Part shown: one piece after another, positions 1 through 7,115 of the stretch | How positions within the stretch are numbered: position 1 is the first letter of the stretch | Layout of the letters: the number at the start of each line of letters is the position of its first letter | Source of the DNA: an uncultured Bacteroidales bacterium | GTDB lineage: Bacteria > Bacteroidota > Bacteroidia > Bacteroidales > F082 | Length of the DNA: 64,000 nucleotides | Assembly (NCBI GenBank): GCA_905233445.1 | Contig: CAJOEP010000003.1 | Location: 1 to 64,000 of the forward strand | Reading direction: 5' to 3' | The notes under the pieces: model-generated | Seen by the model: only the letters and a program-made list of their open reading frames with translations | Databases searched by the model: none | Told to the model about the DNA's origin: nothing | Program-made: the position numbers and the translations under genes

Positions 1-997
1 AGAACTCACCTGAAGTCGATTTAATCAAAACAGTGCCGACGATAGGTCCGGTGCAGGCAAATGAAACCAGAACGAGGGTCAATGCCATGAAGAACACGCC
101 TGCGAGACCTTTTTTCTCAGAATTGGCATCTGATTTGTTGACCAAGCTGCTTGGGAGCACGATTTCGAATGCTCCGAAGAACGATGCGGCAAACACCATA
201 AACACCAGGAAGAAGATGATATTCGGAATCCAATGTGTTGATAACCAATTGAATATGTCGCCAGTGACGCTGTCGCCACCGAAAATCCATGTCACCATGA
301 TGATGATTGCGATTGGCAAGGTGTAGAGCAACACTATGAAAATGAAGTACATAATGGCTTTGAAGCGTCCAGCTGCCTTGTTTTCGCTGCCGTGAAGGAA
401 GAACGACACCGTCATCGGGATCATCGGGAAGACGCATGGGGTGAGTAATGCCGCCAAGCCCCAGAGGATTGCCTGAAGTATCATCGAGAGGAGGCTGTCG
501 CCTTCTTTATCTTGAGCGTCAGCGTTTGCTAGTGTTCCAGGGTTCAGGTTGATGTCAAACTCAACAGCTGTCGGAGGCAAGCACTGTCCATCGTTGCACA
601 CCATATATTCGAGTTCGCCTTTGACTGCAACCGGTTCTTTACCAAGAACTTTCACTTTTTGTGTAAAAATCGCCTCTTTTTCGAAGAAACGCAGTTCCAT
701 ATCGAAAACAGGGTCGTGCAGGACTATGGCTTCACTCTCACTCACAGCTCCAACTCTCTCATAATCAGTGGCTTCTGCAAAATAGAATGCCGTAGGAATC
801 GGACCTCCATCAGCGATATTTTGCGAATACACATGCCATCCGGCTTCGATGTCAGCTTTGAAAATGACGTTGTACTCATTATTTCCCAACGATTCTGTCG
901 AAAAACTCCATTGCACAGGGTCGTAAATCTGAGCGAACGACGCCAAAGGCATTATTAATGAAACAACTAAAGCTAAAAACAATCCAAGTTTTTTCAT
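1..997 (-). CDS. Thiol:disulfide interchange protein DsbD-like, 3' part cut by window edge
   Basis: I translated this open frame directly: it starts at the ATG at 995-997 and stays open to base 1, so about 332 residues are present and the C-terminus is missing. Residues 1-22 are a signal peptide (MKKLGLFLALVVS, then ASFAQ). Next comes a periplasmic DsbD N-terminal-like domain with a CNDGQCLPP cysteine pair. Membrane segments begin around residue 170 with the LTPCVFPMIPMTVSFF motif, which holds the transmembrane redox cysteine of the DsbD/CcdA family; a second cysteine follows in SFACTGPIVG. The family moves electrons from cytoplasmic thioredoxin across the inner membrane to periplasmic thiol proteins. 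A C-terminal thioredoxin domain would be expected beyond the left edge but cannot be seen. A promoter match lies just upstream (1054-1084). Confidence 0.85.
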   Translation of the reverse strand, partial: MKKLGLFLALVVSLIMPLASFAQIYDPVQWSFSTESLGNNEYNVIFKADIEAGWHVYSQNIADGGPIPTAFYFAEATDYERVGAVSESEAIVLHDPVFDMELRFFEKEAIFTQKVKVLGKEPVAVKGELEYMVCNDGQCLPPTAVEFDINLNPGTLANADAQDKEGDSLLSMILQAILWGLAALLTPCVFPMIPMTVSFFLHGSENKAAGRFKAIMYFIFIVLLYTLPIAIIIMVTWIFGGDSVTGDIFNWLSTHWIPNIIFFLVFMVFAASFFGAFEIVLPSSLVNKSDANSEKKGLAGVFFMALTLVLVSFACTGPIVGTVLIKSTSGEF

Positions 998-1053
998 AGT
1001 TAATTGATTTTCAATGATTTAATATTTTTTACTCGTATTTACAATACAAGCTA

Positions 1054-1084
1054 CAAATGTACAAAACATTTTTTAATTATCAAA
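1054..1084 (-). promoter_or_regulatory. Promoter for the DsbD-like gene
   Basis: Read on the minus strand, there is a -7 element TACATTTG (1054-1061) and a -33 TTTG (1081-1084) separated by 19 bases. This matches the Bacteroidota sigma-ABfr pattern. It lies about 57 bases upstream of the ATG at 997 and overlaps the last codons of tilS. Confidence 0.55.
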
Positions 1085-2449
1085 ATAAATTTGATAAATG
1101 GTTTTTGTTTTTTCAGTGATTTTGAATCTTTCGTCGATACGATGTCCGACAATCCACACTATTTGGTCGTCGGCCTCAGTTAAAATCACTGTGGTTTTCT
1201 TTTGAAAAGTCGTGAAAGCGTTGTCGTTGAAAAAATCTGAAACAAGCTTTGTGCCTTTCATGCCGAGAGGATGGAAACGGTCGCCTTGCTGCCAATGACG
1301 AGCTTTTAAAGGCAGTTTCAGCTTGTCGTAATCGAGCTGAGCAACATTGCAGTTTGAAGTTTGGAGTTTGAAGTTTGGAGTTTTTTCAAACTGAGATACC
1401 TTAAGGGCATTAATGGCGTTAAGGGCATTAATGGCCTTAGGGAAAATATTGATTGTTTCTTTTTCAATAACTAATTGATATTCAGCCGAATAGAATGCTT
1501 TCCCTGGTTCAGAATTTAAAGACAAAAAGATTGATTCGCATTGAGAGAAAGAGAAGCCGAATTGACGAATCCACTCAAAAAGAAGTTGCTTTGATATGAG
1601 GAGATTTCTCGACTCCGCTGCGCTACGCTCGAAATGACGTTTAGGAACTGAATGAAGAACGCCGTCAACCTTTTCAATTTGAGAAATCTTTTCTTTCAAA
1701 AGTTCTCTATATAATTGATTTTCAGCAGCTAAATAATTAACAGATTCGAGAATTTTCTCTCTCGCTTCAGGTTTGATACTGTCGAAAACAGGTATCAGGT
1801 CATGGCGGATTTTATTGCGAAGATAAACAGTGTCGTTATTTGTGCTGTCCTCGCGCCATTTGATGCCATTTTCAATCGCGAACCTCTTGATTTCTTCGCG
1901 TGAAGCCCAAAGTAACGGTCTGATATACAATCTGTTACAAGGCTGCATCGCTTTAAGACCTTTAATGCCAGAGCCACGGAGAAGGTTGATGAAAAATGTC
2001 TCTATTTGGTCGTCGGCGTGGTGAGCCAAGGCGAGCTTGTCGAATCGGAGATTTCTCCAATCGCTACGCTCGGTCGAAATGATCGCTTCTTTTGTGTTCA
2101 GATATTCATTAGCGTTGATCAAATCGTTAAACCATGCGTAGCGCAGTTCGCGGGCGGCCATTTCAACGGAAACCTTGTTGTTTTCAACGAAATCCAAGGT
2201 GTCAAGCTGCCGCACAAAGAGCTTCACTCCCACCCTATTCGCGTATTCGCGGACAAATTGCTCGTCGCCATCGGATTCTTTGCCACGCAGATGAAAATTG
2301 CAGTGCGCAAAGGCAATGTCGTAGCCTTCAAGCCTTAACAATTCCGCCAGCACCATCGAGTCGACGCCACCACTCAGGGCAACGAGGATGCGGTCACCTT
2401 TATTAATAAGGTGGTTTGAGGCGATGTATTTGCGGAATTGTTCAATCAT
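1073..2449 (-). CDS. tilS: tRNA(Ile)-lysidine synthase TilS
   Basis: TilS ligates lysine to the wobble cytidine (C34) of tRNA-Ile(CAU), so that it reads AUA. The 458-residue product has the PP-loop ATP-binding motif LSGGVDSM near residues 24-32, an AHHADDQIETFF motif, a RNKIRHDLIP segment, and a C-terminal TilS domain (RHWQQGDRFHPLGMKG). It directly abuts the 3067-2450 gene upstream (ATG at 2447-2449, the preceding stop at 2450-2452). Oddly, three kinds of dispersed repeat are translated inside it: one at 2048-2085 (STERSDWRNLR), one at 1601-1639 (RHFERSAAESRNL), and one at 1351-1440 (TPNFKLQTSN and ALNAINALK). They fall between the conserved motifs, so function is probably kept. Confidence 0.95.
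   Translation of the reverse strand: MIEQFRKYIASNHLINKGDRILVALSGGVDSMVLAELLRLEGYDIAFAHCNFHLRGKESDGDEQFVREYANRVGVKLFVRQLDTLDFVENNKVSVEMAARELRYAWFNDLINANEYLNTKEAIISTERSDWRNLRFDKLALAHHADDQIETFFINLLRGSGIKGLKAMQPCNRLYIRPLLWASREEIKRFAIENGIKWREDSTNNDTVYLRNKIRHDLIPVFDSIKPEAREKILESVNYLAAENQLYRELLKEKISQIEKVDGVLHSVPKRHFERSAAESRNLLISKQLLFEWIRQFGFSFSQCESIFLSLNSEPGKAFYSAEYQLVIEKETINIFPKAINALNAINALKVSQFEKTPNFKLQTSNCNVAQLDYDKLKLPLKARHWQQGDRFHPLGMKGTKLVSDFFNDNAFTTFQKKTTVILTEADDQIVWIVGHRIDERFKITEKTKTIYQIYFDN
1351..1440. repeat. Two adjacent dispersed repeats inside tilS
   Basis: Bases 1351-1380 hold alternating AGTTTGAAG / TTTGGAG units; the same units recur between infB and the next gene at 37126-37157. Bases 1401-1440 hold TTAAGGGCATTAATGGC units; close relatives recur in the hairpin at 32031-32080. 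Both are read in frame by tilS. Confidence 0.8.
1601..1639. repeat. GAGATTTCTC...GAAATGACG dispersed repeat, copy in tilS
   Basis: This element starts GAGATTTCTC, carries CGCTACGCTCG-type inner sequence and ends CGAAATGACG. Two further copies are visible at 2048-2085 and 3081-3120. From general knowledge, near-identical elements are common in Bacteroidota genomes. It is translated within tilS as RHFERSAAESRNL. Confidence 0.8.
2048..2085. repeat. GAGATTTCTC...GAAATGA dispersed repeat, second copy in tilS
   Basis: This is a diverged copy of the 1601-1639 element, with GAGATTTCTCC at its start and GGTCGAAATGATCG at its end. It is also read in frame by tilS. Confidence 0.7.
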
Positions 2450-3067
2450 TTAAAAATATAAATAAACGAGTAAAAATCCGATGCCGAGTCCTACGATGGC
2501 ACTGATGGCGTACCACATCAGCTTTTTCCAAGGCGAGGCATCAGGCTCAAGCGATTGTTCAATCTTTTTCTTTGGGATGATGTCACCGACAAAAATCTCG
2601 TCTTTATCAGCATTTTCTATCGATTCAGGAAGAGTCGGCTCCAAGAAAACGAGTTCGGAATCTTTGATTTTATGTGCCTTGCCACGGAAATAATAATCGA
2701 CGCAGTAGTTGTTTTCCAACAGAATTATCACGCCTGTGCTGTCATCTTCAGTAGATTTTGCCACTATCTTAGCACGACGGCCGTAGTTTTGCTTCAAAAG
2801 AATCTCGTTGTCATCAACAGTGAGATATGCCACAACCGATTCAACATCCTGGACATCTTTCAATGCCGAAGTGAGATAAATGACCAGCAGACTCACAGCC
2901 AAAGTACTCAAATCGTCGTGCAAGCCGATAATAACCTGATTGTCAGCGAGTTGGTAAAACCAAAAATTCACTTCAGGATTGAAAGAATGCGGATACAATT
3001 TGACCCATTCTTTCACCAGTCCGATGACTTCGTCTTTTTGGAGGCCGTATACTTTAATATAATCCAT
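2450..3067 (-). CDS. Unknown protein with a C-terminal membrane anchor
   Basis: I do not recognise the family. The 205-residue product has a soluble part of about 175 residues, a lysine-rich stretch (IPKKKIEQ) and one hydrophobic C-terminal helix (ISAIVGLGIGFLLVYLYF), so it is probably tail-anchored in the inner membrane. I chose the ATG at 3065-3067 (MDYIKVYGL). The longer open frame to 3103 would add 12 residues encoded by the dispersed repeat at 3081-3120 and would overlap the preceding flavin reductase. The gene directly abuts tilS, suggesting co-transcription. Confidence 0.7.
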   Translation of the reverse strand: MDYIKVYGLQKDEVIGLVKEWVKLYPHSFNPEVNFWFYQLADNQVIIGLHDDLSTLAVSLLVIYLTSALKDVQDVESVVAYLTVDDNEILLKQNYGRRAKIVAKSTEDDSTGVIILLENNYCVDYYFRGKAHKIKDSELVFLEPTLPESIENADKDEIFVGDIIPKKKIEQSLEPDASPWKKLMWYAISAIVGLGIGFLLVYLYF

Positions 3068-3080
3068 TAACTTATTATTT

Positions 3081-3120
3081 GAGATTTCTCCACTCCGTTT
3101 CACTTCGGTCGAAATGACGG
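3081..3120. repeat. GAGATTTCTC...GAAATGACGG dispersed repeat forming a gene end
   Basis: This is the third copy of the family seen at 1601-1639 and 2048-2085. It supplies the last codons and the stop codon (TGA at 3100-3102) of the flavin reductase, and the short leader of the next gene. Confidence 0.8.
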
Positions 3121-3705
3121 GGTGGTGGTTTTTCTTTTATGTTGAATTTTCTCTACTGAGAATCCGAATTTGCCGATTTTTTCGCCTAAAGCGTAGTATT
3201 TTCCATGTGAATATGTTATCAAATCCGCTTGATTAAGCTGGAAAAGCCCTGTGCTTGGGTCGTAATATTTCTCATCACCATGAACGGCAACGATTTCTGC
3301 CATAAACATATCATGCGAGCCCAACTCCTTGATTTCCACTACCTTACACTCAATATTCACAGGCGATTCCGCAATCATCGGGGCTTTCACCACCTCAGCA
3401 GGTTCAGGCGTGAGATGCATCTCCTTGAACTTGTTGTGATCTCTTCCAGAGCGCACTCCGCACCAGTCTGTGGCTTTCGCCAAGGCTTCAGTTGTGAGAT
3501 TTATCACAAATTCCATGTTTTTCGATATAATCGCATGTGAATGGCGCTCCTTTCTTATCGAAACATAGCACATCGGAGGGTCGGAGCATACAATTCCTGT
3601 CCACGCCACCGTGATGATGTTGTAGTTCTCAGGGCTGTCGCCGCATGAGACCATCACCACCGGAAGTGGATAAAGCATTGTTCCGGGTTTAAAACTTCTT
3701 TTCAT
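3100..3705 (-). CDS. Flavin reductase-like (flavoredoxin) family protein
   Basis: The 201-residue protein matches the FMN-binding split-barrel flavin reductase family. It has an N-terminal PGTMLYPLPVVMVSCG strand, NIITVAWTGIVCSDPPM, then SIRKERHSHAII and EFVINLTT. Members reduce or carry FMN, often for ferredoxin-linked or detoxifying redox reactions; the substrate cannot be read from the sequence. The last residues (PSFRPK) and the stop codon are encoded by the dispersed repeat at 3081-3120, so the original C-terminus has probably been replaced. A TATTTTTGC -7 box sits only five bases upstream of the ATG, hinting at a leaderless or very short-leader mRNA. Confidence 0.88.
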   Translation of the reverse strand: MKRSFKPGTMLYPLPVVMVSCGDSPENYNIITVAWTGIVCSDPPMCYVSIRKERHSHAIISKNMEFVINLTTEALAKATDWCGVRSGRDHNKFKEMHLTPEPAEVVKAPMIAESPVNIECKVVEIKELGSHDMFMAEIVAVHGDEKYYDPSTGLFQLNQADLITYSHGKYYALGEKIGKFGFSVEKIQHKRKTTTPSFRPK

Positions 3706-3709
3706 ACTG

Positions 3710-3717
3710 CAAAAATA
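3710..3717 (-). promoter_or_regulatory. -7 box very close to the flavin reductase start
   Basis: On the minus strand this reads TATTTTTG, matching the Bacteroidota -7 consensus. It ends five bases before the ATG (3703-3705). No convincing -33 element is seen, because the upstream region is the terminator hairpin. Confidence 0.4.
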
Positions 3718-3718
3718 A

Positions 3719-3750
3719 AAAAAATCCCGTCATGCAGGCGGGATTTTTTC
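3719..3750. terminator. Rho-independent terminator, downstream of the oxidoreductase operon
   Basis: Stem ATCCCG (3724-3729) pairs with CGGGAT (3739-3744). It is flanked by A-runs on the left and T-runs on the right, so it can act in either direction. It closes the minus-strand operon ending at 3787. Confidence 0.8.
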
Positions 3751-3761
3751 ATTTTTTATTG

Positions 3762-3781
3762 AGACGTACGGCCGTACGTCT
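3762..3781. repeat. Perfect 20-bp palindrome of the GAGACG family
   Basis: AGACGTACGG is followed at once by its exact reverse complement CCGTACGTCT. It shares its outer arms (GAGACG / CGTCT) with the palindromes at 7082, 9627, 45010 and 63713, but has a different core (TACGGCCGTA). Confidence 0.85.
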
Positions 3782-3786
3782 TTACA

Positions 3787-4821
3787 CTACTTGATATCCC
3801 AAGTTGTGCCACTGTTGAGCAAGTCGTCAACTGTCTTGATGTTCGACTTGGCTGATTCGCGCTCGATGACGTCGGTGAGGCAGTCGTCGTAGGTCGGAGC
3901 TTCCACATTGCGGATAACACCGATAGCGACTGGGAACGCCGGAGGCATCATGTGAGCGAGCATCATGTGGATACCTGTGTTCTCTTCTTTCTCGTCGTGA
4001 ACGAGGATATCCTTTTCTGTGATGCCGTTTTCGCCGATTGTGACGACTTCAAGCTTGTTGCCGTTGAGACGCAGACCTTTGTTTCTCTCCTTACCGAAGA
4101 TGAGAGGTTTGCCGTGTTCGCACTTCACCTGCATATCGTCGCGGACGTCCTTGCCTGTGATGTTTTCGTGAACGCCGTTCGAGAAAATCATACAGTTTTG
4201 GAGCACCTCGATGACTGACATACCGTCGTGTTTCTGAGCTCTCATGCAGATGTCGGTGAGTTCTTTGGTGTTAATGTCAACGCCACGGGCGAAGAACTTA
4301 CCACCGGCACCGATAACGAGTTCACCAACGTTGAACGGATCCTCGTAAGTACCTTGTGGAGAAGTCTTTGTGACTGTGCCACGGAATGTACATGGTGAGA
4401 ACTGGCCTTTTGTCATACCGTAGATACGGTTGTTGAACAGAAGGAGGTTCATGTCCATGTTACGGCGGACAGCGTGGATGAAGTGGTTACCACCGATAGC
4501 TGTGCAGTCGCCGTCACCAGTGACGATCCATACTGAGAGGTTAGGATTTGCAAGCTTCACACCTGTTGCGATAGCGCAAGCGCGGCCGTGAATGCTATGG
4601 AATCCGTAGGTGTTCATATAATGCGGAAAACGTGATGAGCAGCCGATACCAGAAACGACGCAGATGTCTTCTTTCTTTTTACCGATCTGTGGAAACACGT
4701 CCTGCAAAACCTTCAAAATAGCATGGTCACCACAACCTGGGCACCATTTCACTATCTGATCGCAAACGAAATCTTCTTTAGTAAGATTAACAACCTGATT
4801 ATTCAAATTTGTGTTTTCCAT
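3787..4821 (-). CDS. korB: 2-oxoacid:ferredoxin oxidoreductase, beta subunit (2-oxoglutarate-type)
   Basis: This 344-residue subunit holds the thiamine diphosphate site. It has KWCPGCGDH near the N-terminus, GIGCSSRFPHY, the TPP motif GDGDCTAIGGNH with NNRIYGMTKGQ following, and HDGMSVIEVLQNC later on. Together with the alpha subunit, which ends seven bases upstream, it oxidatively decarboxylates a 2-oxoacid with CoA and passes electrons to ferredoxin. The fused gamma-alpha plus separate beta layout is typical of KorAB; I prefer 2-oxoglutarate over pyruvate, but substrate preference cannot be proven from motifs. A bidirectional terminator follows at 3719-3750. Confidence 0.9.
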   Translation of the reverse strand: MENTNLNNQVVNLTKEDFVCDQIVKWCPGCGDHAILKVLQDVFPQIGKKKEDICVVSGIGCSSRFPHYMNTYGFHSIHGRACAIATGVKLANPNLSVWIVTGDGDCTAIGGNHFIHAVRRNMDMNLLLFNNRIYGMTKGQFSPCTFRGTVTKTSPQGTYEDPFNVGELVIGAGGKFFARGVDINTKELTDICMRAQKHDGMSVIEVLQNCMIFSNGVHENITGKDVRDDMQVKCEHGKPLIFGKERNKGLRLNGNKLEVVTIGENGITEKDILVHDEKEENTGIHMMLAHMMPPAFPVAIGVIRNVEAPTYDDCLTDVIERESAKSNIKTVDDLLNSGTTWDIK

Positions 4822-4828
4822 GGTACTC

Positions 4829-6670
4829 TTATTTTAAAAGGTCATTAAACTTATTTTCTAACTCTGCTGTGAGGAATGGGAGACCCTGAATCTTGTTGAA
4901 TTGCTCATACTTGAAGTCAGGCATCTTCTCTCTGAGGTAGTTCACGAACTGACCGTTGTTGTTCTCACAGACGAGGATCTTCTTGTGACCGCTCAACACC
5001 TTTGCTGTGTTCTTTGGCAGAGGCATGATGTGGCGGAAGTGTGCGTGAGCGACTGACTTGCCTTCTTCGAGCATCTTCTCGATGACTGAGAGGACAACGC
5101 CGTAAGTGCCGCCCCAGCTCACCACGAGGAGGTCAGCGTTAGGGTCACCGACGATCTCCTGTTCAGGGATGTAGTTGGCGACACGCTGCACTTTCTCTTC
5201 ACGAAGTTCAACCATGAGCTGGTGGTTCTTCGGGTCGAGAGAGAGGTTTCCAGAACCGTTGGCCTTTTCAAGACCGCTGATGCGGTGACGCAGACCTTCT
5301 GTTCCTGGGAGAGCCCACTGACGGCTGAGTTTTGCCTCGTCGCGTTTGTATGGTTGATATTCAGGATCGTTTGCCTTTGCGATTGGTGGAACGATAGCCG
5401 GGAGGTCAGCGACTCTTGGGATACGGAGGATCTCAGAACCGTTGCCGAGAGCACCTTCTGTGAGGAGGATGACAGGAGTCATGTGCTCCATTGCCAATTT
5501 AGCTGCCTCGTATGCTGAATAGAAGCAGTCAGCTGAGCTGCGAGCTGCCAAGACGATAAGTGGAGCATCTCCGTTACGTCCGTAGAGAGCCTGCATGAGG
5601 TCGCTCTGTTCTGACTTGGTTGGGAGACCTGTTGAAGGACCGCCACGCTGAACGTCAACGACGACGAGTGGAAGCTCTGTCATGACTGCGAGGCCGAGGG
5701 CTTCTGATTTCAGTGAAAGACCAGGACCTGATGTTGTTGTCACTGCGAGGCAGCCAGCAAATGAGGCACCGAGTGATGAGCAGATACCTGCAATCTCATC
5801 TTCAGCCTGAAAAGCCTTGACTTTCAAGTTCTTATATTTCACCAACTCTGCGAGGATATCTGTAGCAGGAGTGATAGGATATGATCCGCAGAAAATCTGA
5901 CGGCCTGAGCGCTCTGCTGCTGCCATCAAACCCCATGCTGTAGCGACGTTACCGGTGATGTCACGGTATTTGCCCTTGGCGAGGTTAGCCGGCTCGATAC
6001 GATATGTGTTGGCGAAGATTTCCATTGTGTCAGCGTAGCTGTAACCTGCTGCGACGACAGTCTGGTTAGCCTTGATAACTTCAGGTTTGTTTTTGAATTT
6101 GTTGTTGAAATATGCGTTCAACATGGTGATGTCGCGATTGAAGAGGTACATCACGATGCCGAGAGCGAACATATTCTTTGACTTGAGCATAGCCTTGCGG
6201 TCCCAGCCGAAATCTTTCAAAGCCTCGAGTGTCATCGATGTGATAGGGGCTTTGACGACTTTGTACTGGCTGAGGGTGTCATCCTGAGTAGGATCTGATG
6301 TGTAACCGGCTTTTTCGAGAGCCTTGTCGTTCATCGAGTCGACGTCGAAGATGATTGTCGTGCCTGGTTTAAGCCAGCGCATGTTAGCCTTGATTGATGC
6401 TGGGTTCATTGCGACGAGCACATCGCAGAGGTCACCTGTGGTGTGGACTGGTTTATGTCCGAAATGGACCTGGAATCCAGAAACGCCTGACACAGTACCT
6501 TGTGGTGGGCGGATTTCTCCTGGATAGTCTGGGAAGGTGGCAAAATCGTTGCCTGCCAGAGCTGTTGAATCGGAAAACAGGTTTCCTGTCAGCTGCATAC
6601 CGTCGCCAGAGTCACCCGCAAAACGGATAACTACATGTTCAAGTTCTACAACTTTTGTTCTGTTAGCCAT
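4829..6670 (-). CDS. korA: 2-oxoacid:ferredoxin oxidoreductase, fused gamma-alpha subunit
   Basis: The 613-residue protein has an N-terminal gamma domain (about residues 1-190; RFAGDSGDGMQLTGNLF, FPDYPGEIRPPQGTVSG) fused to the pyrimidine-binding alpha domain (GSYPITPATDILAEL, FQAEDEIAGICSSLGASFAG, TTTSGPGLSLKSEALGLAVMTELP). This is the usual KorA architecture and length. It forms a two-gene operon with the beta subunit, and a 2[4Fe-4S] ferredoxin is encoded divergently across a 214-base gap, which is the likely electron acceptor. The leader carries a TACCTTTGC -7 box at 6752-6759. The start MANRTKVVELEHVV matches the gamma-domain beginning. Confidence 0.92.
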   Translation of the reverse strand: MANRTKVVELEHVVIRFAGDSGDGMQLTGNLFSDSTALAGNDFATFPDYPGEIRPPQGTVSGVSGFQVHFGHKPVHTTGDLCDVLVAMNPASIKANMRWLKPGTTIIFDVDSMNDKALEKAGYTSDPTQDDTLSQYKVVKAPITSMTLEALKDFGWDRKAMLKSKNMFALGIVMYLFNRDITMLNAYFNNKFKNKPEVIKANQTVVAAGYSYADTMEIFANTYRIEPANLAKGKYRDITGNVATAWGLMAAAERSGRQIFCGSYPITPATDILAELVKYKNLKVKAFQAEDEIAGICSSLGASFAGCLAVTTTSGPGLSLKSEALGLAVMTELPLVVVDVQRGGPSTGLPTKSEQSDLMQALYGRNGDAPLIVLAARSSADCFYSAYEAAKLAMEHMTPVILLTEGALGNGSEILRIPRVADLPAIVPPIAKANDPEYQPYKRDEAKLSRQWALPGTEGLRHRISGLEKANGSGNLSLDPKNHQLMVELREEKVQRVANYIPEQEIVGDPNADLLVVSWGGTYGVVLSVIEKMLEEGKSVAHAHFRHIMPLPKNTAKVLSGHKKILVCENNNGQFVNYLREKMPDFKYEQFNKIQGLPFLTAELENKFNDLLK

Positions 6671-6751
6671 AGGAAAATGAATTTAATTTATTGTATTTTA
6701 ATAACTTAGATATTTATCAATGCATTTCAAGATATAATCTCAAATTCTCTG

Positions 6752-6759
6752 CAAAGGTA
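6752..6759 (-). promoter_or_regulatory. -7 box for the korAB operon
   Basis: On the minus strand this reads TACCTTTG followed by C, a full match to TAnnTTTGY, about 80 bases upstream of the korA ATG. No clear TTTG -33 element was found at the right distance. Confidence 0.45.
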
Positions 6760-6829
6760 AGCATATATTTAATATAAAAAAAATAATTAAGGAAAATTTT
6801 TACGAAAAAAATATTTTTGAAAAATGTCG

Positions 6830-6858
6830 TTGTGTATTGGAAAAACCCATATCTTTGC
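6830..6858 (+). promoter_or_regulatory. Promoter of the ferredoxin gene
   Basis: TTG at 6830-6832 is followed 17 bases later by TATCTTTGC at 6850-6858, matching the Bacteroidota -7 consensus. It lies 26 bases before the ATG at 6885, so the ferredoxin must start at 6885 and not at an upstream in-frame codon. Confidence 0.65.
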
Positions 6859-6884
6859 AGAAATTTTCTAAACTAATAAACATT

Positions 6885-7052
6885 ATGGCATACAAAATTT
6901 TAGACAGCTGTGTAGCTTGCGGTACTTGCATCGACGAGTGCCCAGTCGGCGCTATTTCAGAAGGTAGCATCTATTCAATCAACGCTGATAACTGCGTTTC
7001 ATGCGGCACATGCGCAAGCGTTTGCCCGAACGAAGCTATCGTTGAGGACTAA
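6885..7052 (+). CDS. 2[4Fe-4S] ferredoxin
   Basis: This 55-residue protein starts MAYKILDSC and carries two classic clusters, CVACGTCIDECP and CVSCGTCASVCP, each C-x2-C-x2-C-x3-C. The size is typical of clostridial-type bacterial ferredoxins. It is divergent from korAB, so it is the probable redox partner of that enzyme. The start is set by the promoter -7 box at 6850-6858, which would lie inside any longer reading. A palindrome/terminator follows at 7082-7115. Confidence 0.95.
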   Translation: MAYKILDSCVACGTCIDECPVGAISEGSIYSINADNCVSCGTCASVCPNEAIVED

Positions 7053-7081
7053 TAGATAATTACACAGATTATCGAAAACAC

Positions 7082-7115
7082 GTAGAGACGCCACATGTGA
7101 CGTCTCTACATTTTT
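7082..7115. terminator. GAGACG-family palindrome acting as terminator
   Basis: Arms GTAGAGACG (7082-7090) and CGTCTCTAC (7101-7109) pair perfectly around a core containing CACATGTG. A T-run follows at once. It lies between the convergent ferredoxin and GH2 genes, so it can terminate the ferredoxin transcript; the GH2 side lacks a T-run as good. Confidence 0.7.
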
